Both the position numbers and the translations under genes were made by a program. DNA of 23,094 nucleotides, from the IMG/VR virus record IMGVR_UViG_3300020451_001122, positions 1 to 23,094 of that record. One strand, 5' to 3'. Positions 1 to 6,764 of the stretch are shown one piece after another. The notes beneath the pieces are model-generated. The model was not told the DNA's origin and did no database searches. It saw only the letters and a list, made by a program, of their open reading frames with translations. This DNA comes from a virus. The number at the start of each line of letters is the position of its first letter. Positions within the stretch are counted from its first letter, which is position 1.

Positions 1-680
1 TGAATCCAGGCAAGTTGACTCGCCTTCATTCCACCTGCGCCAAGTAGGAACCAAGGTTGATTCCATTCTCGCAGCTCTTTTGAAACATCTGTGATAACTT
101 CCCAAAGTTTCTCTCTTTGTACTAGTGTCTTCTTTGGCTTCTTACGCTCTCGACCCATCTCATCCATTTGAGTATAGGTACTTTGAGCAAGGTTTGAGCC
201 AAATGCGAATAGTCGGTCATCCATATTGTACATCTCTCGGTGTTCGATAACTTCCTCACGATCACGCCCATGGAATATGGGGATAGTTCCTGGTAAGGAC
301 TTCTCCATCTCTTCCCACCATAGGGCTGTCATGAATTGCCTCTTTACTACTTCATTCTTGTCGAATGGTAAGCATCGAGGTATTGGAAAATCCAAAGTCA
401 TACGCATATCGTTGTCTTTGACACCGAATTCAACGTGTCTTTGGATTAGGCTTTCAACATCAAGTTCTTCTGCGAGCGTTGGATCTTTCAGTAGTGCAAA
501 TCCTCCACTATCTTTAGCAATCTGTTGATTGCTGTCGAAGTTCTCGTCATGAAATCCTTTCAATCGTTTCATTGGAATAACCGTAGTTAGTAAGGTGTCG
601 GTCATATCCGTTACCTTCCATTTACGGCCTCCAGCTTCGCCACTTATCCAAGTGGCTTTGTCGCTAGTATAATTCTCCAT
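1..680 (-). CDS. TGT/DpdA-like base transglycosylase, C-terminus beyond left edge
   Basis: 226 codons are visible; the frame stays open to the window edge. The sequence follows the tRNA-guanine transglycosylase (TGT) barrel in order: DSGGF at residues 57-61 matches the TGT general acid/base loop (DSGGFQ); LDFPIP around 96-101 matches the DExxP substrate-binding loop; IPIFHGRDREEV near 133-143 matches the 'GIVQGG...R' strand; LFAFGSN at 157-163 matches the AIGGL strand; FLLGAGG at 211-217 matches the LMGVG strand. The nucleophilic Asp of TGT lies some 20 residues after that last strand, so it would be just outside the window. Viral members of this superfamily (DpdA) exchange guanine in DNA for 7-deazaguanines; a tRNA substrate is also possible. 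The basic insert GRERKKPKK at 176-184 is unusual. Start set by CCGCTC directly before ATG. The assignment rests on motif order, not on an alignment. Confidence 0.68.
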   Translation of the reverse strand, partial: MENYTSDKATWISGEAGGRKWKVTDMTDTLLTTVIPMKRLKGFHDENFDSNQQIAKDSGGFALLKDPTLAEELDVESLIQRHVEFGVKDNDMRMTLDFPIPRCLPFDKNEVVKRQFMTALWWEEMEKSLPGTIPIFHGRDREEVIEHREMYNMDDRLFAFGSNLAQSTYTQMDEMGRERKKPKKTLVQREKLWEVITDVSKELREWNQPWFLLGAGGMKASQLAWI

Positions 681-688
681 GAGCGGTA

Positions 689-955
689 TTACCAATCATA
701 TACGGCAAATAATTCTTCATCAGCTGCAATAGCATTATCAAAGAGAATTAGTGTACAATTGTTTTCGTATGCGTATTTCATAATTGGTTTGAACCAGTCT
801 TCGGCCTCATCCCAATATTCACTTACCCAAACAACATAACCGTATTCAAATGCGATTTGTCTGTAATCACCTTTTGGGTGAAAACAAAGGTACATCGGAT
901 TTCCTGTCGGCAAGTGCCCTGTTGAAAGGGCCAAGATTTTTTCAAATTCTTCCAT
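689..955 (-). CDS. DUF5983-like small protein
   Basis: 88 residues. It opens with a LSTGHL segment (residues 9-14), has YGYVVWVSE in the middle and ends with the pattern 'CTLILFDNAIAADEELFAVYDW' (about 67-88). The layout of STxH, a tyrosine-rich strand, then a Cys followed by an FD strand and a terminal YDW, recalls DUF5983 proteins of phages and plasmids, whose function is unknown. ATG chosen because CCGCTC abuts it; an in-frame ATG further upstream would run through the preceding gene's end. Only 8 nt separate it from the transglycosylase-like gene downstream, so the two are probably on one transcript. Confidence 0.8.
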   Translation of the reverse strand: MEEFEKILALSTGHLPTGNPMYLCFHPKGDYRQIAFEYGYVVWVSEYWDEAEDWFKPIMKYAYENNCTLILFDNAIAADEELFAVYDW

Positions 956-962
956 GAGCGGG

Positions 963-1298
963 TCAGTCTTCAGGTACATGAGTTCGATATGCGAAACCCC
1001 ATGTCAGTTTCTTTGAGACTTCCATTCCCCTGAAATCGGGTTCTGTTTCCAACTGGTTTCTTCCGAATAAATCCATGTAGGTCTTTGCATATTCCATAGC
1101 CTTTGGTCGTGTTTCAAACCAAACAACCTCTCCGTTTTCGGTCATGCATTGACTTCCCACGATTTTGTCTCCAGGAAATCTGTTTTCTCGGAACCAGATT
1201 GAGATAAACCAGGGTTTATCTGCTCGCCATTTGGCGATATCCCTCCACCAGTCGTCCTTGCCTTTTTCGGGGTCGTTTTGAAAAATTTGTTTCTCCAT
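963..1298 (-). CDS. Hypothetical protein, Trp-rich
   Basis: 111 residues, no family recognised. The N-terminal half is rich in aromatic and charged residues (DDWWRDIAKWRADKPWF at about 15-31); the middle has an alternating hydrophobic strand (GEVVWFETR) followed by a helix (KAMEYAKTYMDLFG), suggesting a small alpha/beta fold. One Cys only. ATG preceded by ATCGCTC, the T variant of the boundary motif. Seven nt separate its stop from the next start. Confidence 0.85.
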   Translation of the reverse strand: MEKQIFQNDPEKGKDDWWRDIAKWRADKPWFISIWFRENRFPGDKIVGSQCMTENGEVVWFETRPKAMEYAKTYMDLFGRNQLETEPDFRGMEVSKKLTWGFAYRTHVPED

Positions 1299-1307
1299 GA
1301 GCGATAT

Positions 1308-2318
1308 TCATGTTGGTCCTGTATCTTCCGTATTTTTGTAATACTTTTCGTAATACCAATCTCTGTCGTATTCTGGAACAATCATTGTACTTTTGAAAGC
1401 GACTCCATCAAATGAGAAGTCTCGTTCCTTTAGCGTCATTCTTGTTCTGCGAATCTTGCTTGTCTTGATTAGTTCTTTGATTGACTTATCCCGTTTGATA
1501 GTCGTTCCAAATTCTTCTTCAAGCCGCATAATTTCTTCGACCATTTCTGGTGCGAAACCATGCGCTCTCTTCCATTGGTCTGCGTTACCAAAAATGCAAG
1601 TCATACATGATAATCTTCCCCAGCCCAGTCTATATGCTGGATGGGTTTTGACACCGTGGCGTTTGATAATATCCCAAACTTCTTCTCTTGTCCAATTATG
1701 AATCGGCCTCCAATGATGGACTGTTCGCTTTGAGCTGTTGCATCGATGGTCTGTAAAGACCTCGTACTTTGCTCTTGAACTACTTTCTTCAGCTCTTTCG
1801 CCAGTAATTACTAGCGTCTTTGAGCCTTTGAATCGTTCTTGGTTGTTGATAGCGATGCTCATTACATCAATTTTGAGAACACTACTGCACCATCTAACCC
1901 GCAGGTCTGGTGAGACTTGCGGGAATTTCCGTCTTGTTGCGATCTTCCCTCTTTTACCACCAGCAGTACCGATGGTGCCATCAGGATTCTCCCAACTTAC
2001 AGGTGCAACTTTGTTATTCTCTTTCAACAACTCTCGCTTAAATCCTCCATGTCGCCAACTGAAATAGATTGGAATGTCAAAAGCTTCTGCTAAATTTCTG
2101 CAGTAATCTTCTGTCATAGGCCAATCCATGAAAGGCTCGCTACCTGGTTCACCATCAATTAAATGATGCCACAGTTCGATTCTTTCCTTTGGCACTCCGA
2201 GTTCGAGTAAATGTAGGAGACAGGCTATTGAGTCCTTGCCTCCACTAAACGCTACGATGTATTTGTCGTAGTTTTGCCTCTCTATTTCTTTCAAGGCAAG
2301 TAATCCTTTCAGATTCAT
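1308..2318 (-). CDS. PP-loop ATPase, PAPS reductase/DndC-like
   Basis: 336 residues. The PP-loop SGGKDS is at residues 25-30 and binds the ATP or PAPS pyrophosphate. Further family signatures follow in order: RWCSSVLK (142-149, Cys144), GERAEESSSR (173-182), WRPIHNWTREEVW (203-215) and a CMTC pair (238-241). That combination fits the phage branch of phosphoadenosine-phosphosulfate reductase-like enzymes, which also includes DndC of DNA phosphorothioation. No dndA/B/D/E neighbour is seen, so a phosphorothioation role is not supported. Related viral genes commonly sit beside DNA methyltransferases, as here. The stop of the gene before it (TAA) directly touches the TCGCTC motif. It begins MNLKGLL, resembling the starts of three other proteins in the window. 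Confidence 0.88.
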   Translation of the reverse strand: MNLKGLLALKEIERQNYDKYIVAFSGGKDSIACLLHLLELGVPKERIELWHHLIDGEPGSEPFMDWPMTEDYCRNLAEAFDIPIYFSWRHGGFKRELLKENNKVAPVSWENPDGTIGTAGGKRGKIATRRKFPQVSPDLRVRWCSSVLKIDVMSIAINNQERFKGSKTLVITGERAEESSSRAKYEVFTDHRCNSSKRTVHHWRPIHNWTREEVWDIIKRHGVKTHPAYRLGWGRLSCMTCIFGNADQWKRAHGFAPEMVEEIMRLEEEFGTTIKRDKSIKELIKTSKIRRTRMTLKERDFSFDGVAFKSTMIVPEYDRDWYYEKYYKNTEDTGPT

Positions 2319-2324
2319 GAGCGA

Positions 2325-2474
2325 TTACTCCCAAGGCGCATTCCCTACGAGTCGCATAATTTCTTCCTTCGCCCATTGGCGATCTTCTTCACGTGTTGTA
2401 CTCTCAACAATTGTAAGCAACATTCGTGTGTACCCCTTCCTCGTAGGGGTTAAATCTAGTGTCTTTTCTGACAT
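2325..2474 (-). CDS. Hypothetical 49-residue protein
   Basis: 49 residues beginning at the ATG that follows CCGCTC. It carries LTPTRKGYTRMLLTIVES near the N-terminus and a DRQWAKEEIMRL helix near the end. Short phage proteins with an LTPTxxGY opening and an EWA-type helix are familiar to me, but I know no function. Predicted to be almost wholly helical. An upstream in-frame ATG exists but would place the boundary motif inside the protein. Confidence 0.75.
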   Translation of the reverse strand: MSEKTLDLTPTRKGYTRMLLTIVESTTREEDRQWAKEEIMRLVGNAPWE

Positions 2475-2481
2475 GAGCGGA

Positions 2482-2649
2482 TTATTCTTTTTTACCTTCA
2501 AAAACTTCGTCGATGTAACCTTCATCAAGACCGTTATCTTCTGCTAATTGGCTTATTTGTTTAGCCAGTTCAAAGAAATATCCTGTTTCATTGTCAATTC
2601 CATCTTCTATCTTTCCCTTCAAGATACAAACAATTTCTATTGCTTCCAT
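2482..2649 (-). CDS. Hypothetical acidic 55-residue protein
   Basis: 55 residues, acidic, with a C-terminal helical stretch (ELAKQISQLAEDNGLDEGYIDEVF) that looks like one amphipathic helix pair. No recognised domain. Start fixed by CCGCTC-ATG and by a 7-nt gap from the methyltransferase gene upstream in the transcript. A longer reading from an upstream ATG would overlap that methyltransferase and is rejected. Confidence 0.75.
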   Translation of the reverse strand: MEAIEIVCILKGKIEDGIDNETGYFFELAKQISQLAEDNGLDEGYIDEVFEGKKE

Positions 2650-2656
2650 GAGCGGA

Positions 2657-3364
2657 TTATTCATCCTCATCGTATTCTGGCCGACCTGCAGCATCCCATT
2701 CGAAAAAGCATTCTGCAATGTGTTGCGTGTACAATGGTGGAACTGCTTCTTTCAAGTTGCTCCAACCCATCCAATCAATACCCATAGCTTCTCTTGCTTC
2801 TTCAATGGTTTCTGCGGTCTTACCACCTTTACGATATGTTCCTCGCACTTTATCCCAGCCTTGAATCTGGTCTCCCATCGAACCATAGACACCAACAGGT
2901 CTGCCCTGTTCTTTGTGTCTGCATTCTAATTGCTTGATAGGAAAAGTTGATTCAAAGACTCTATGCCTTCGGACTTTCAATCCAAATGAGCTACCGCAAA
3001 GAACTGTACCAGTTAGCGGTGAACCCATGACATTCTCAATGACATAAGGAACTCCTACCTTTCTCAAGAAGGTTTGAATCATTTCAATGTGATCAACCTT
3101 CGATGCTTGTCGTCCTTGTGCTACTGCTAAGTGTTTAGTTCGTGAGAACTTTTGGCATGGAGGCGATGCGTGTATCAAATCGAATTGTCTAAACCATTCG
3201 ATAGGTGTTTCTTTGATGAATGTTGGTATATCGGTTTTGATTTGTTCAAACGGGAAGTTTCTTTTCTTCACGTGATCCACACCAATAACTTCATCGAAAC
3301 CACCCCAATGATACCCCATAGCTGCGCCTCCAGCACAGCAGTATAAATCTAGTAGTCGTTTCAT
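2657..3364 (-). CDS. DNA C5-cytosine methyltransferase, short phage type
   Basis: 235 residues. Motif I is LDLYCCAGGAAMGY (5-18), the AdoMet-binding loop; motif IV is ASPPCQ with catalytic Cys70; motif VI is ENV (110-112); motif VIII is RRHRVFES (132-139). The canonical C-terminal GNAV/P motif X is replaced by PPLYTQHIAECFFE near residues 209-222. Both the length and this ending are typical of compact phage enzymes rather than of Dcm. It should transfer methyl to C5 of cytosine in DNA, probably protecting virus DNA from restriction; the target site cannot be read from the sequence. Start by CCGCTC-ATG with no spacer from the preceding TAG. Confidence 0.92.
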   Translation of the reverse strand: MKRLLDLYCCAGGAAMGYHWGGFDEVIGVDHVKKRNFPFEQIKTDIPTFIKETPIEWFRQFDLIHASPPCQKFSRTKHLAVAQGRQASKVDHIEMIQTFLRKVGVPYVIENVMGSPLTGTVLCGSSFGLKVRRHRVFESTFPIKQLECRHKEQGRPVGVYGSMGDQIQGWDKVRGTYRKGGKTAETIEEAREAMGIDWMGWSNLKEAVPPLYTQHIAECFFEWDAAGRPEYDEDE

Positions 3365-3370
3365 GAGCGG

Positions 3371-3472
3371 CTAGATTATCTTACCACATCTGACACAAGA
3401 GGTTGGATGACAACCTGAATGTCGTGGGCATGGCACCTCGCAGGTGCAATCTTCTGAATCTTGTTCAGCCAT
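3371..3472 (-). CDS. Cys-rich mini-protein, 33 residues
   Basis: A 33-codon frame with CCGCTC-ATG at its start and a TAG touching the motif of the methyltransferase downstream. It contains six Cys and two His in CTCEVPCPRHSGCHPTSCVR plus CGK, enough for one or two zinc sites. Its exact fit between two boundary motifs is the argument for it being real despite its size. Function unknown. Confidence 0.72.
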   Translation of the reverse strand: MAEQDSEDCTCEVPCPRHSGCHPTSCVRCGKII

Positions 3473-3503
3473 GAGCGGAAATTAAGGTAACAGTATTTCA
3501 ATA
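3473..3503 (-). other. 31-nt gap, one of the three longest in the window
   Basis: Read on the minus strand, it is AT-rich for 25 nt and ends in CCGCTC before the ATG of the Cys-rich mini-gene. I see no hairpin, SD sequence or further start codon in it. It may be a decayed end of the gene that precedes it. Confidence 0.5.
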
Positions 3504-3770
3504 CTACTGTAAATCTTCATCTTCATCGACATAGCGACCCCTTCTTAGGGGCATTCTTCGCCATAGAGCGTCTAACAATTCGGTTAGCTCGTCTTTTACA
3601 TGGATAGACCAGCTAATTGTGTTGTTCTGCCAAGAACTAAACATTTCCATCAAGTAGTCTGTTTCCAATTTGTGTCCTCGGACTTCTTCGTATGCTTCTT
3701 TGAACATCTCGAAGTCTATGTCGTGTCGCATCTTTGCCATCAAATGCAAAGCTTTTGCTATTTCTTCCAT
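3504..3770 (-). CDS. Hypothetical helical protein
   Basis: 88 residues, no family recognised. Mostly helical, with an N-terminal amphipathic segment (MEEIAKALHLMAKM), a middle ELTELLDALWRRM helix, a basic patch PLRRGR and an acidic tail DEDEDLQ. Start by CCGCTC-ATG, 8 nt after the TAA of the PP-loop gene that precedes it in the transcript. Confidence 0.82.
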   Translation of the reverse strand: MEEIAKALHLMAKMRHDIDFEMFKEAYEEVRGHKLETDYLMEMFSSWQNNTISWSIHVKDELTELLDALWRRMPLRRGRYVDEDEDLQ

Positions 3771-3778
3771 GAGCGGTG

Positions 3779-4885
3779 TTATTGTCCACCTTCCTTAAAC
3801 AATCCTAACAATTTAGCACGCTTGTAGCGTGTTACGTGTTGTTTGATTGTTTTTCGGATCGTGCCTTTCGCATGAGGCTGACTGCCATCATTCGGGTAGC
3901 GAATTTGAACAAGCGTTGCTTGTCCATGCTTGTTGTGCGTTGCACATTCGGGGTGTTCACAATATCCAGTAGCATACGGTTGCCTGTGATGCCCTCGATT
4001 ACACTTACCACCTTTGTTTAGAGGCTTTCCAGCCTCATGCCAAGCAGCGTGCTTATCTTGCGAATAGAAGCGTTCTTCGATAGCCAGGGCTTCTTGTAGC
4101 CCAACTCCATCAGCTTCAACCAAACGATCAATTTCCCATTCTTTCGAGAAAGGACACCACATACAGGAACTCTTCTGGACTGGTGAGCCATCGCCTCGGT
4201 AATCCCAACCTAGATGGTCGAGCATATCGAGACATTCCTCTCTATCCATGTTAAGCGCCATAAGTGGATATTCGTAGGTATGACCTAGAATCTTCTTCCC
4301 CTTTGAATCGGATTTCTTGCGGTTTGCTGTGAAGCGGTCAGAACGACCTGCTTCTGATGCTTCTATTCCTAGCATCCAATGTTTCTCGCATACTGTATGG
4401 TCTCCGAATTCCTTCTCGGACCATTTCTGCTGTACTTCACCCTTGAATCTCATGCTGCACACGTGCGAGCTACCAGGCATTAGCGGGAATGCCCCGCTAT
4501 CCATCAGCCATTCATAGATTGTGTAAGGAACATTGCGCTTCTCATAGTTGGCTTTCTCGTCTTCCGACAATTTTCTCCAATCCATCGTTCGCATTCGTTC
4601 TCCTGTATCTATGTGGAAATAGAAGTTGGCATGGTGTCTTACGACTTCCAACCTTACTTCAGCTTCCTCGCATCGCTTCTTCGCATATTCTATGTTCTCG
4701 TATGTTTCAGGCCATTCCGAGCCAGGGTCAGAAAACACAGCAGTATCAAAAGGAGGAAACTTTGTGTCAAGTTCCTCTCTGCTTATTCCTAAATGCTTTG
4801 AAGCACGATCTCTGTCTAAGTGCATTGCTAGTAACGCTGAAGAATCAACGCCACCACCAAAGCTTAGTATGTATTTCTTGTACAT
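3779..4885 (-). CDS. PP-loop ATPase, second PAPS reductase-like enzyme
   Basis: 368 residues. The PP-loop variant SFGGGVDS is at residues 8-15. A SDPGSEWPET segment (52-61) is typical of the strand after the first helix. Later signatures are CSMRFKGE (143-150), GIEASEAGRSDR (173-184, the counterpart of the GxRxxES motif) and CMWCPF (241-246). The C-terminal quarter adds a Cys/His-rich region (about 295-325, with C..H..H, then C..H..C..H) that the other PP-loop enzyme here lacks and that could bind zinc. It is clearly a different subfamily from the 336-residue enzyme at 1308-2318. Predicted role: adenylation or sulfur chemistry on a nucleobase or sulfate compound; the true substrate is unknown. 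Confidence 0.87.
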   Translation of the reverse strand: MYKKYILSFGGGVDSSALLAMHLDRDRASKHLGISREELDTKFPPFDTAVFSDPGSEWPETYENIEYAKKRCEEAEVRLEVVRHHANFYFHIDTGERMRTMDWRKLSEDEKANYEKRNVPYTIYEWLMDSGAFPLMPGSSHVCSMRFKGEVQQKWSEKEFGDHTVCEKHWMLGIEASEAGRSDRFTANRKKSDSKGKKILGHTYEYPLMALNMDREECLDMLDHLGWDYRGDGSPVQKSSCMWCPFSKEWEIDRLVEADGVGLQEALAIEERFYSQDKHAAWHEAGKPLNKGGKCNRGHHRQPYATGYCEHPECATHNKHGQATLVQIRYPNDGSQPHAKGTIRKTIKQHVTRYKRAKLLGLFKEGGQ

Positions 4886-4893
4886 GAGCGGGT

Positions 4894-5211
4894 TCAGTAA
4901 GGGATATCCTTATCCCAAGCTTCTATCTCGTAACCTAATTCAGTAGCAATACCAATCAGAATATAGCGTTCTGCTTTGCTAGTGTACCATTCGTGTATGT
5001 GCGCCCTTTTGGCTTCGATATCGAATAAGGCTAAAATTCCAGTTTGCCAAGGGTAAGGCTGTTGGTTCGGAAAAAATACCTCCGACTTATGCCCTACCAT
5101 TACTTGATAGTCGTCTTCTTCATACCCTACGGTTAATTCCCACGATTGACCGCAACTTCCTAGTGCAGCCAATGTCCTTCTTTGGTTATTGTTGTGTTTT
5201 CTATCCAACAT
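4894..5211 (-). CDS. Hypothetical protein
   Basis: 105 residues. Polar N-terminus (RKHNNNQRR) followed by predicted beta strands (WELTVGYEEDDYQVMVG) and a helical C-terminal half (YTSKAERYILIGIATELGYEIEAW). No family recognised. T-variant motif before the ATG, directly touching the TGA of the zinc-module gene that precedes it. Confidence 0.82.
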   Translation of the reverse strand: MLDRKHNNNQRRTLAALGSCGQSWELTVGYEEDDYQVMVGHKSEVFFPNQQPYPWQTGILALFDIEAKRAHIHEWYTSKAERYILIGIATELGYEIEAWDKDIPY

Positions 5212-5217
5212 GAGCGA

Positions 5218-5622
5218 TCACTCCTTCTTCGCAGATTTTCTGCGTGAGTTTTCTATCTTTTGACAAACTTTACACCTGGCGTTCAAACCATATTTGCCTC
5301 TTGCCTTGTTGCCGAAGAACTTGTCGTTCGCTGGCAATTCTGGCCCTTCTTCATGATGGCATTCACCATTTATCCCTGAACAAGTCTTTGTTGTTCCTTC
5401 AGGTAGTGTTCTCCAGCTACCTCTGGATTTCTCGGCTCTTGCCTTTTGGTATTCGGGGTTGTATGTGCTTGTCTGTTTAATTACGTGTAGGTGACATTTT
5501 TTGCATCTTGCTTGATATTGGCCTTTGCGTTTGCCTCCTAACGAATAAAATTCCGTTAAGGGCAAATTTGGTCCATCTTTGTGCAAGCATACTCCGTGTC
5601 CTATTCCTGTACATACCTTCAT
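5218..5622 (-). CDS. Tandem zinc-module protein
   Basis: 134 residues made of two copies of one Cys/His module. Copy 1 (about 4-43) runs CTGIGHGVCLHKDGPNLPLT to ARCKKC; copy 2 (about 81-120) runs CSGINGECHHEEGPELPAND to ARCKVC. Each has Cys-x(5-6)-Cys-x-His, a loop with GPxLP and a closing CKxC pair, a pattern for one zinc ion per copy. Basic linker and tail (RRKSAKKE) suggest nucleic-acid binding. It resembles the zinc part of phage endonuclease VII-like and HNH proteins, but no HNH catalytic triad is visible. Besides CCGCTC, the leader holds GGAGG 9 nt from the ATG. Confidence 0.85.
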   Translation of the reverse strand: MKVCTGIGHGVCLHKDGPNLPLTEFYSLGGKRKGQYQARCKKCHLHVIKQTSTYNPEYQKARAEKSRGSWRTLPEGTTKTCSGINGECHHEEGPELPANDKFFGNKARGKYGLNARCKVCQKIENSRRKSAKKE

Positions 5623-5664
5623 GAGCGGTTTCCTCCGAGCGTTACCAATCTATGCCAACAGTTC
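5623..5664 (-). promoter_or_regulatory. 42-nt leader with GGAGG and a second CGCTC
   Basis: The longest gap in the window. Minus strand, 5' to 3': CGCTC (5641-5637, preceded by A), then GGAGG (5636-5632), then a 9-nt spacer ending in CCGCTC (5628-5623) and the ATG. It therefore holds a degenerate extra copy of the boundary motif plus a good SD. It may simply be a junction where a motif was duplicated. Confidence 0.6.
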
Positions 5665-6210
5665 TTAATCTGTTGCATACCAATCGATAGGTTCGAAAAT
5701 TCGTATTTTGAAATGTGCCCAATGTGAGTCTTTTCCAGTTTCATCATTGCCGTTACATTCAGGACAAGTGTAAATACTCATCCTACCTGCAGCAATAGTA
5801 ACGATTTCTTGTTCTAATACTTCACCACAAATCATACAATTTCCTGTACGATCTGCCGTGGACTCAATGTAATCAGATGAGCTACTAGGGTCTTCACACG
5901 GACTAAATTCAATTTCAACTGAATATCCGCACCCTCCATCGTCTTGATGACATTCAAAATTTACCCCTGTTTGTATCTCATCAGAGTAAGGGTCAAATTC
6001 TGTCCAATCGGACCATTGCCTCATTCGTTTCAAACACTTGGGGCATTTTCTTCCCGCACATAACGGGTGTCTCGTTCGGGTTCTTTCCTTCAATAGTTCT
6101 GTCAAATCTCCATCATCTGTGTAGGAGGCTGTATCTCCTAGCTCTTTGTGGAGTTCTTTTCTTCCGAGCATTACCATGCCCGAATCAATAACAATGAAGT
6201 CATTATCCAT
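5665..6210 (-). CDS. Two-zinc-ribbon protein
   Basis: 181 residues. The first zinc ribbon is CPKC at about 56-59 paired with CHQDDGGC at about 92-99; the second is CMICG at about 127-131 paired with CPEC at about 154-157. Between them is a Ser/Asp-rich linker (CEDPSSSSDY). It probably binds nucleic acid or is a structural zinc protein; no enzyme motif seen. The ATG is preceded by CCGCTC plus one A, and the start overlaps the last 8 nt of the gene before it, so the two are likely translationally coupled. Confidence 0.85.
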   Translation of the reverse strand: MDNDFIVIDSGMVMLGRKELHKELGDTASYTDDGDLTELLKERTRTRHPLCAGRKCPKCLKRMRQWSDWTEFDPYSDEIQTGVNFECHQDDGGCGYSVEIEFSPCEDPSSSSDYIESTADRTGNCMICGEVLEQEIVTIAAGRMSIYTCPECNGNDETGKDSHWAHFKIRIFEPIDWYATD

Positions 6211-6457
6211 TGAGCGGTTCGGGTTCTGTTACAAGATCCCACACGCATACTTCATAGTGTCCTGAGAGGACTCCCTTTCTCATAGCGAATCCTACCTTCT
6301 TGAAACGCTTGTCTTTTGACAAGCAATTACCAAGTTGTTGACTAGTTGTTCCATGCCTAAAGCAATCATTAATGTGTTCTTGGATAGCAAAAGTGGTTTG
6401 CGGTCCATTCTCTTTCAGATACTCGGCAATCTTAATTCTAATTCTCTTGGTCCTCAT
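6203..6457 (-). CDS. Winged-helix-like protein, ATGA-coupled start
   Basis: 84 residues from the ATG chosen here. The opening KRIRIKIAEYLKENGPQTT, then IQEHINDCFRHGTTSQQLGNCL and a strand pair KKVGFAMRKGV...YEVCVWDLV, fits a small winged-helix fold: the ENG turn, a recognition-like TTSQQL helix and a wing. The N-terminal region of the methyltransferase at 20938-21804 has a similar layout. This start has no boundary motif; instead its ATG overlaps the TGA of a 17-codon frame that does carry the motif. A longer reading from an upstream ATG at 6613 would overlap the preceding gene by nearly 100 nt and is less likely. Confidence 0.72.
   Translation of the reverse strand: MRTKRIRIKIAEYLKENGPQTTFAIQEHINDCFRHGTTSQQLGNCLSKDKRFKKVGFAMRKGVLSGHYEVCVWDLVTEPEPLNG
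6211..6217 (-). promoter_or_regulatory. Boundary motif with one inserted A (CCGCTCA-ATG)
   Basis: CCGCTC followed by an extra A before the ATG of the two-zinc-ribbon gene. The motif lies inside the coding end of the previous gene (residues Pro-Leu-Asn of its tail), so selection acts on both. The same arrangement is found at 6508-6514. Confidence 0.8.
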
Positions 6458-6507
6458 GGAATTACCCCTACATGGGTTCCATACATGAAGTCTTTGTCTC
6501 TCATCAT
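6454..6507 (-). CDS. 17-codon mini-frame with boundary motif
   Basis: The frame starts ATG ATG after CCGCTCA and ends in a TGA that overlaps the ATG of the winged-helix gene. The predicted peptide MMRDKDFMYGTHVGVIP has no recognised domain. Either it is a translated leader that feeds ribosomes to the next gene, or it is a remnant of a frameshifted N-terminus. The motif and the exact ATGA overlap argue for translation; its length argues against an independent protein function. Confidence 0.45.
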   Translation of the reverse strand: MMRDKDFMYGTHVGVIP

Positions 6508-6514
6508 TGAGCGG
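6508..6514 (-). promoter_or_regulatory. Second boundary motif with inserted A
   Basis: CCGCTC, one A, then ATG ATG of the 17-codon frame. The preceding stop TGA lies 2 nt upstream of the hexamer. The two adjacent ATGs sit 1 and 4 nt from the motif. Confidence 0.8.
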
Positions 6515-6515
6515 T

Positions 6516-6758
6516 TCAGTCGAAGCGGCATAAACTGTAAATGTGTTCAAACAGTTCACGGCCTTCTTCTGTAAACCCAGTAGGGTCTTCGTCATCACAA
6601 ATGATATTTCCATCTTTGTCTAAACGATACACTTGTGCCTCCATGTCGAATAATTCAATCATACGATTGATTATATCGTCTGCAGTATCACAGGCAAACT
6701 GTATCTTTGTACTGTGATCCCAAAACCCGTTTGCATCTTCTATTCTGGTTTCAACCAT
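6516..6758 (-). CDS. Hypothetical acidic protein
   Basis: 80 residues, acidic (many Asp and Glu). A predicted strand-helix-strand core: STKIQFACDTADDIINRMIELF, then VYRLDKDGNIICDDED, then a helix EEGRELFEHIYSLC. No family recognised. T-variant motif directly follows the TAA of the zinc-ribbon gene upstream in the transcript. Confidence 0.82.
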   Translation of the reverse strand: MVETRIEDANGFWDHSTKIQFACDTADDIINRMIELFDMEAQVYRLDKDGNIICDDEDPTGFTEEGRELFEHIYSLCRFD

Positions 6759-6764
6759 GAGCGA

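Noticed and set aside
226-528. Plus-strand open frames here and elsewhere (for example 4489-4887, 8778-9179)
   Set aside because: They lie opposite well-supported minus-strand genes, have no boundary motif and show no recognisable domain.
681-689. Reading the hexamer as a Shine-Dalgarno variant
   Set aside because: CCGCTC is pyrimidine-rich, has no complementarity to the CCUCC end of 16S rRNA and touches the ATG, leaving no SD spacing.
1308-2318. A DNA phosphorothioation (dnd) system
   Set aside because: The PP-loop protein is DndC-like, but no dndA, dndB, dndD or dndE partner is visible.
6508-6613. Start of the winged-helix gene at 6613
   Set aside because: It would overlap the preceding gene by about 98 nt and add residues with no family match; the ATGA-coupled start is more economical.
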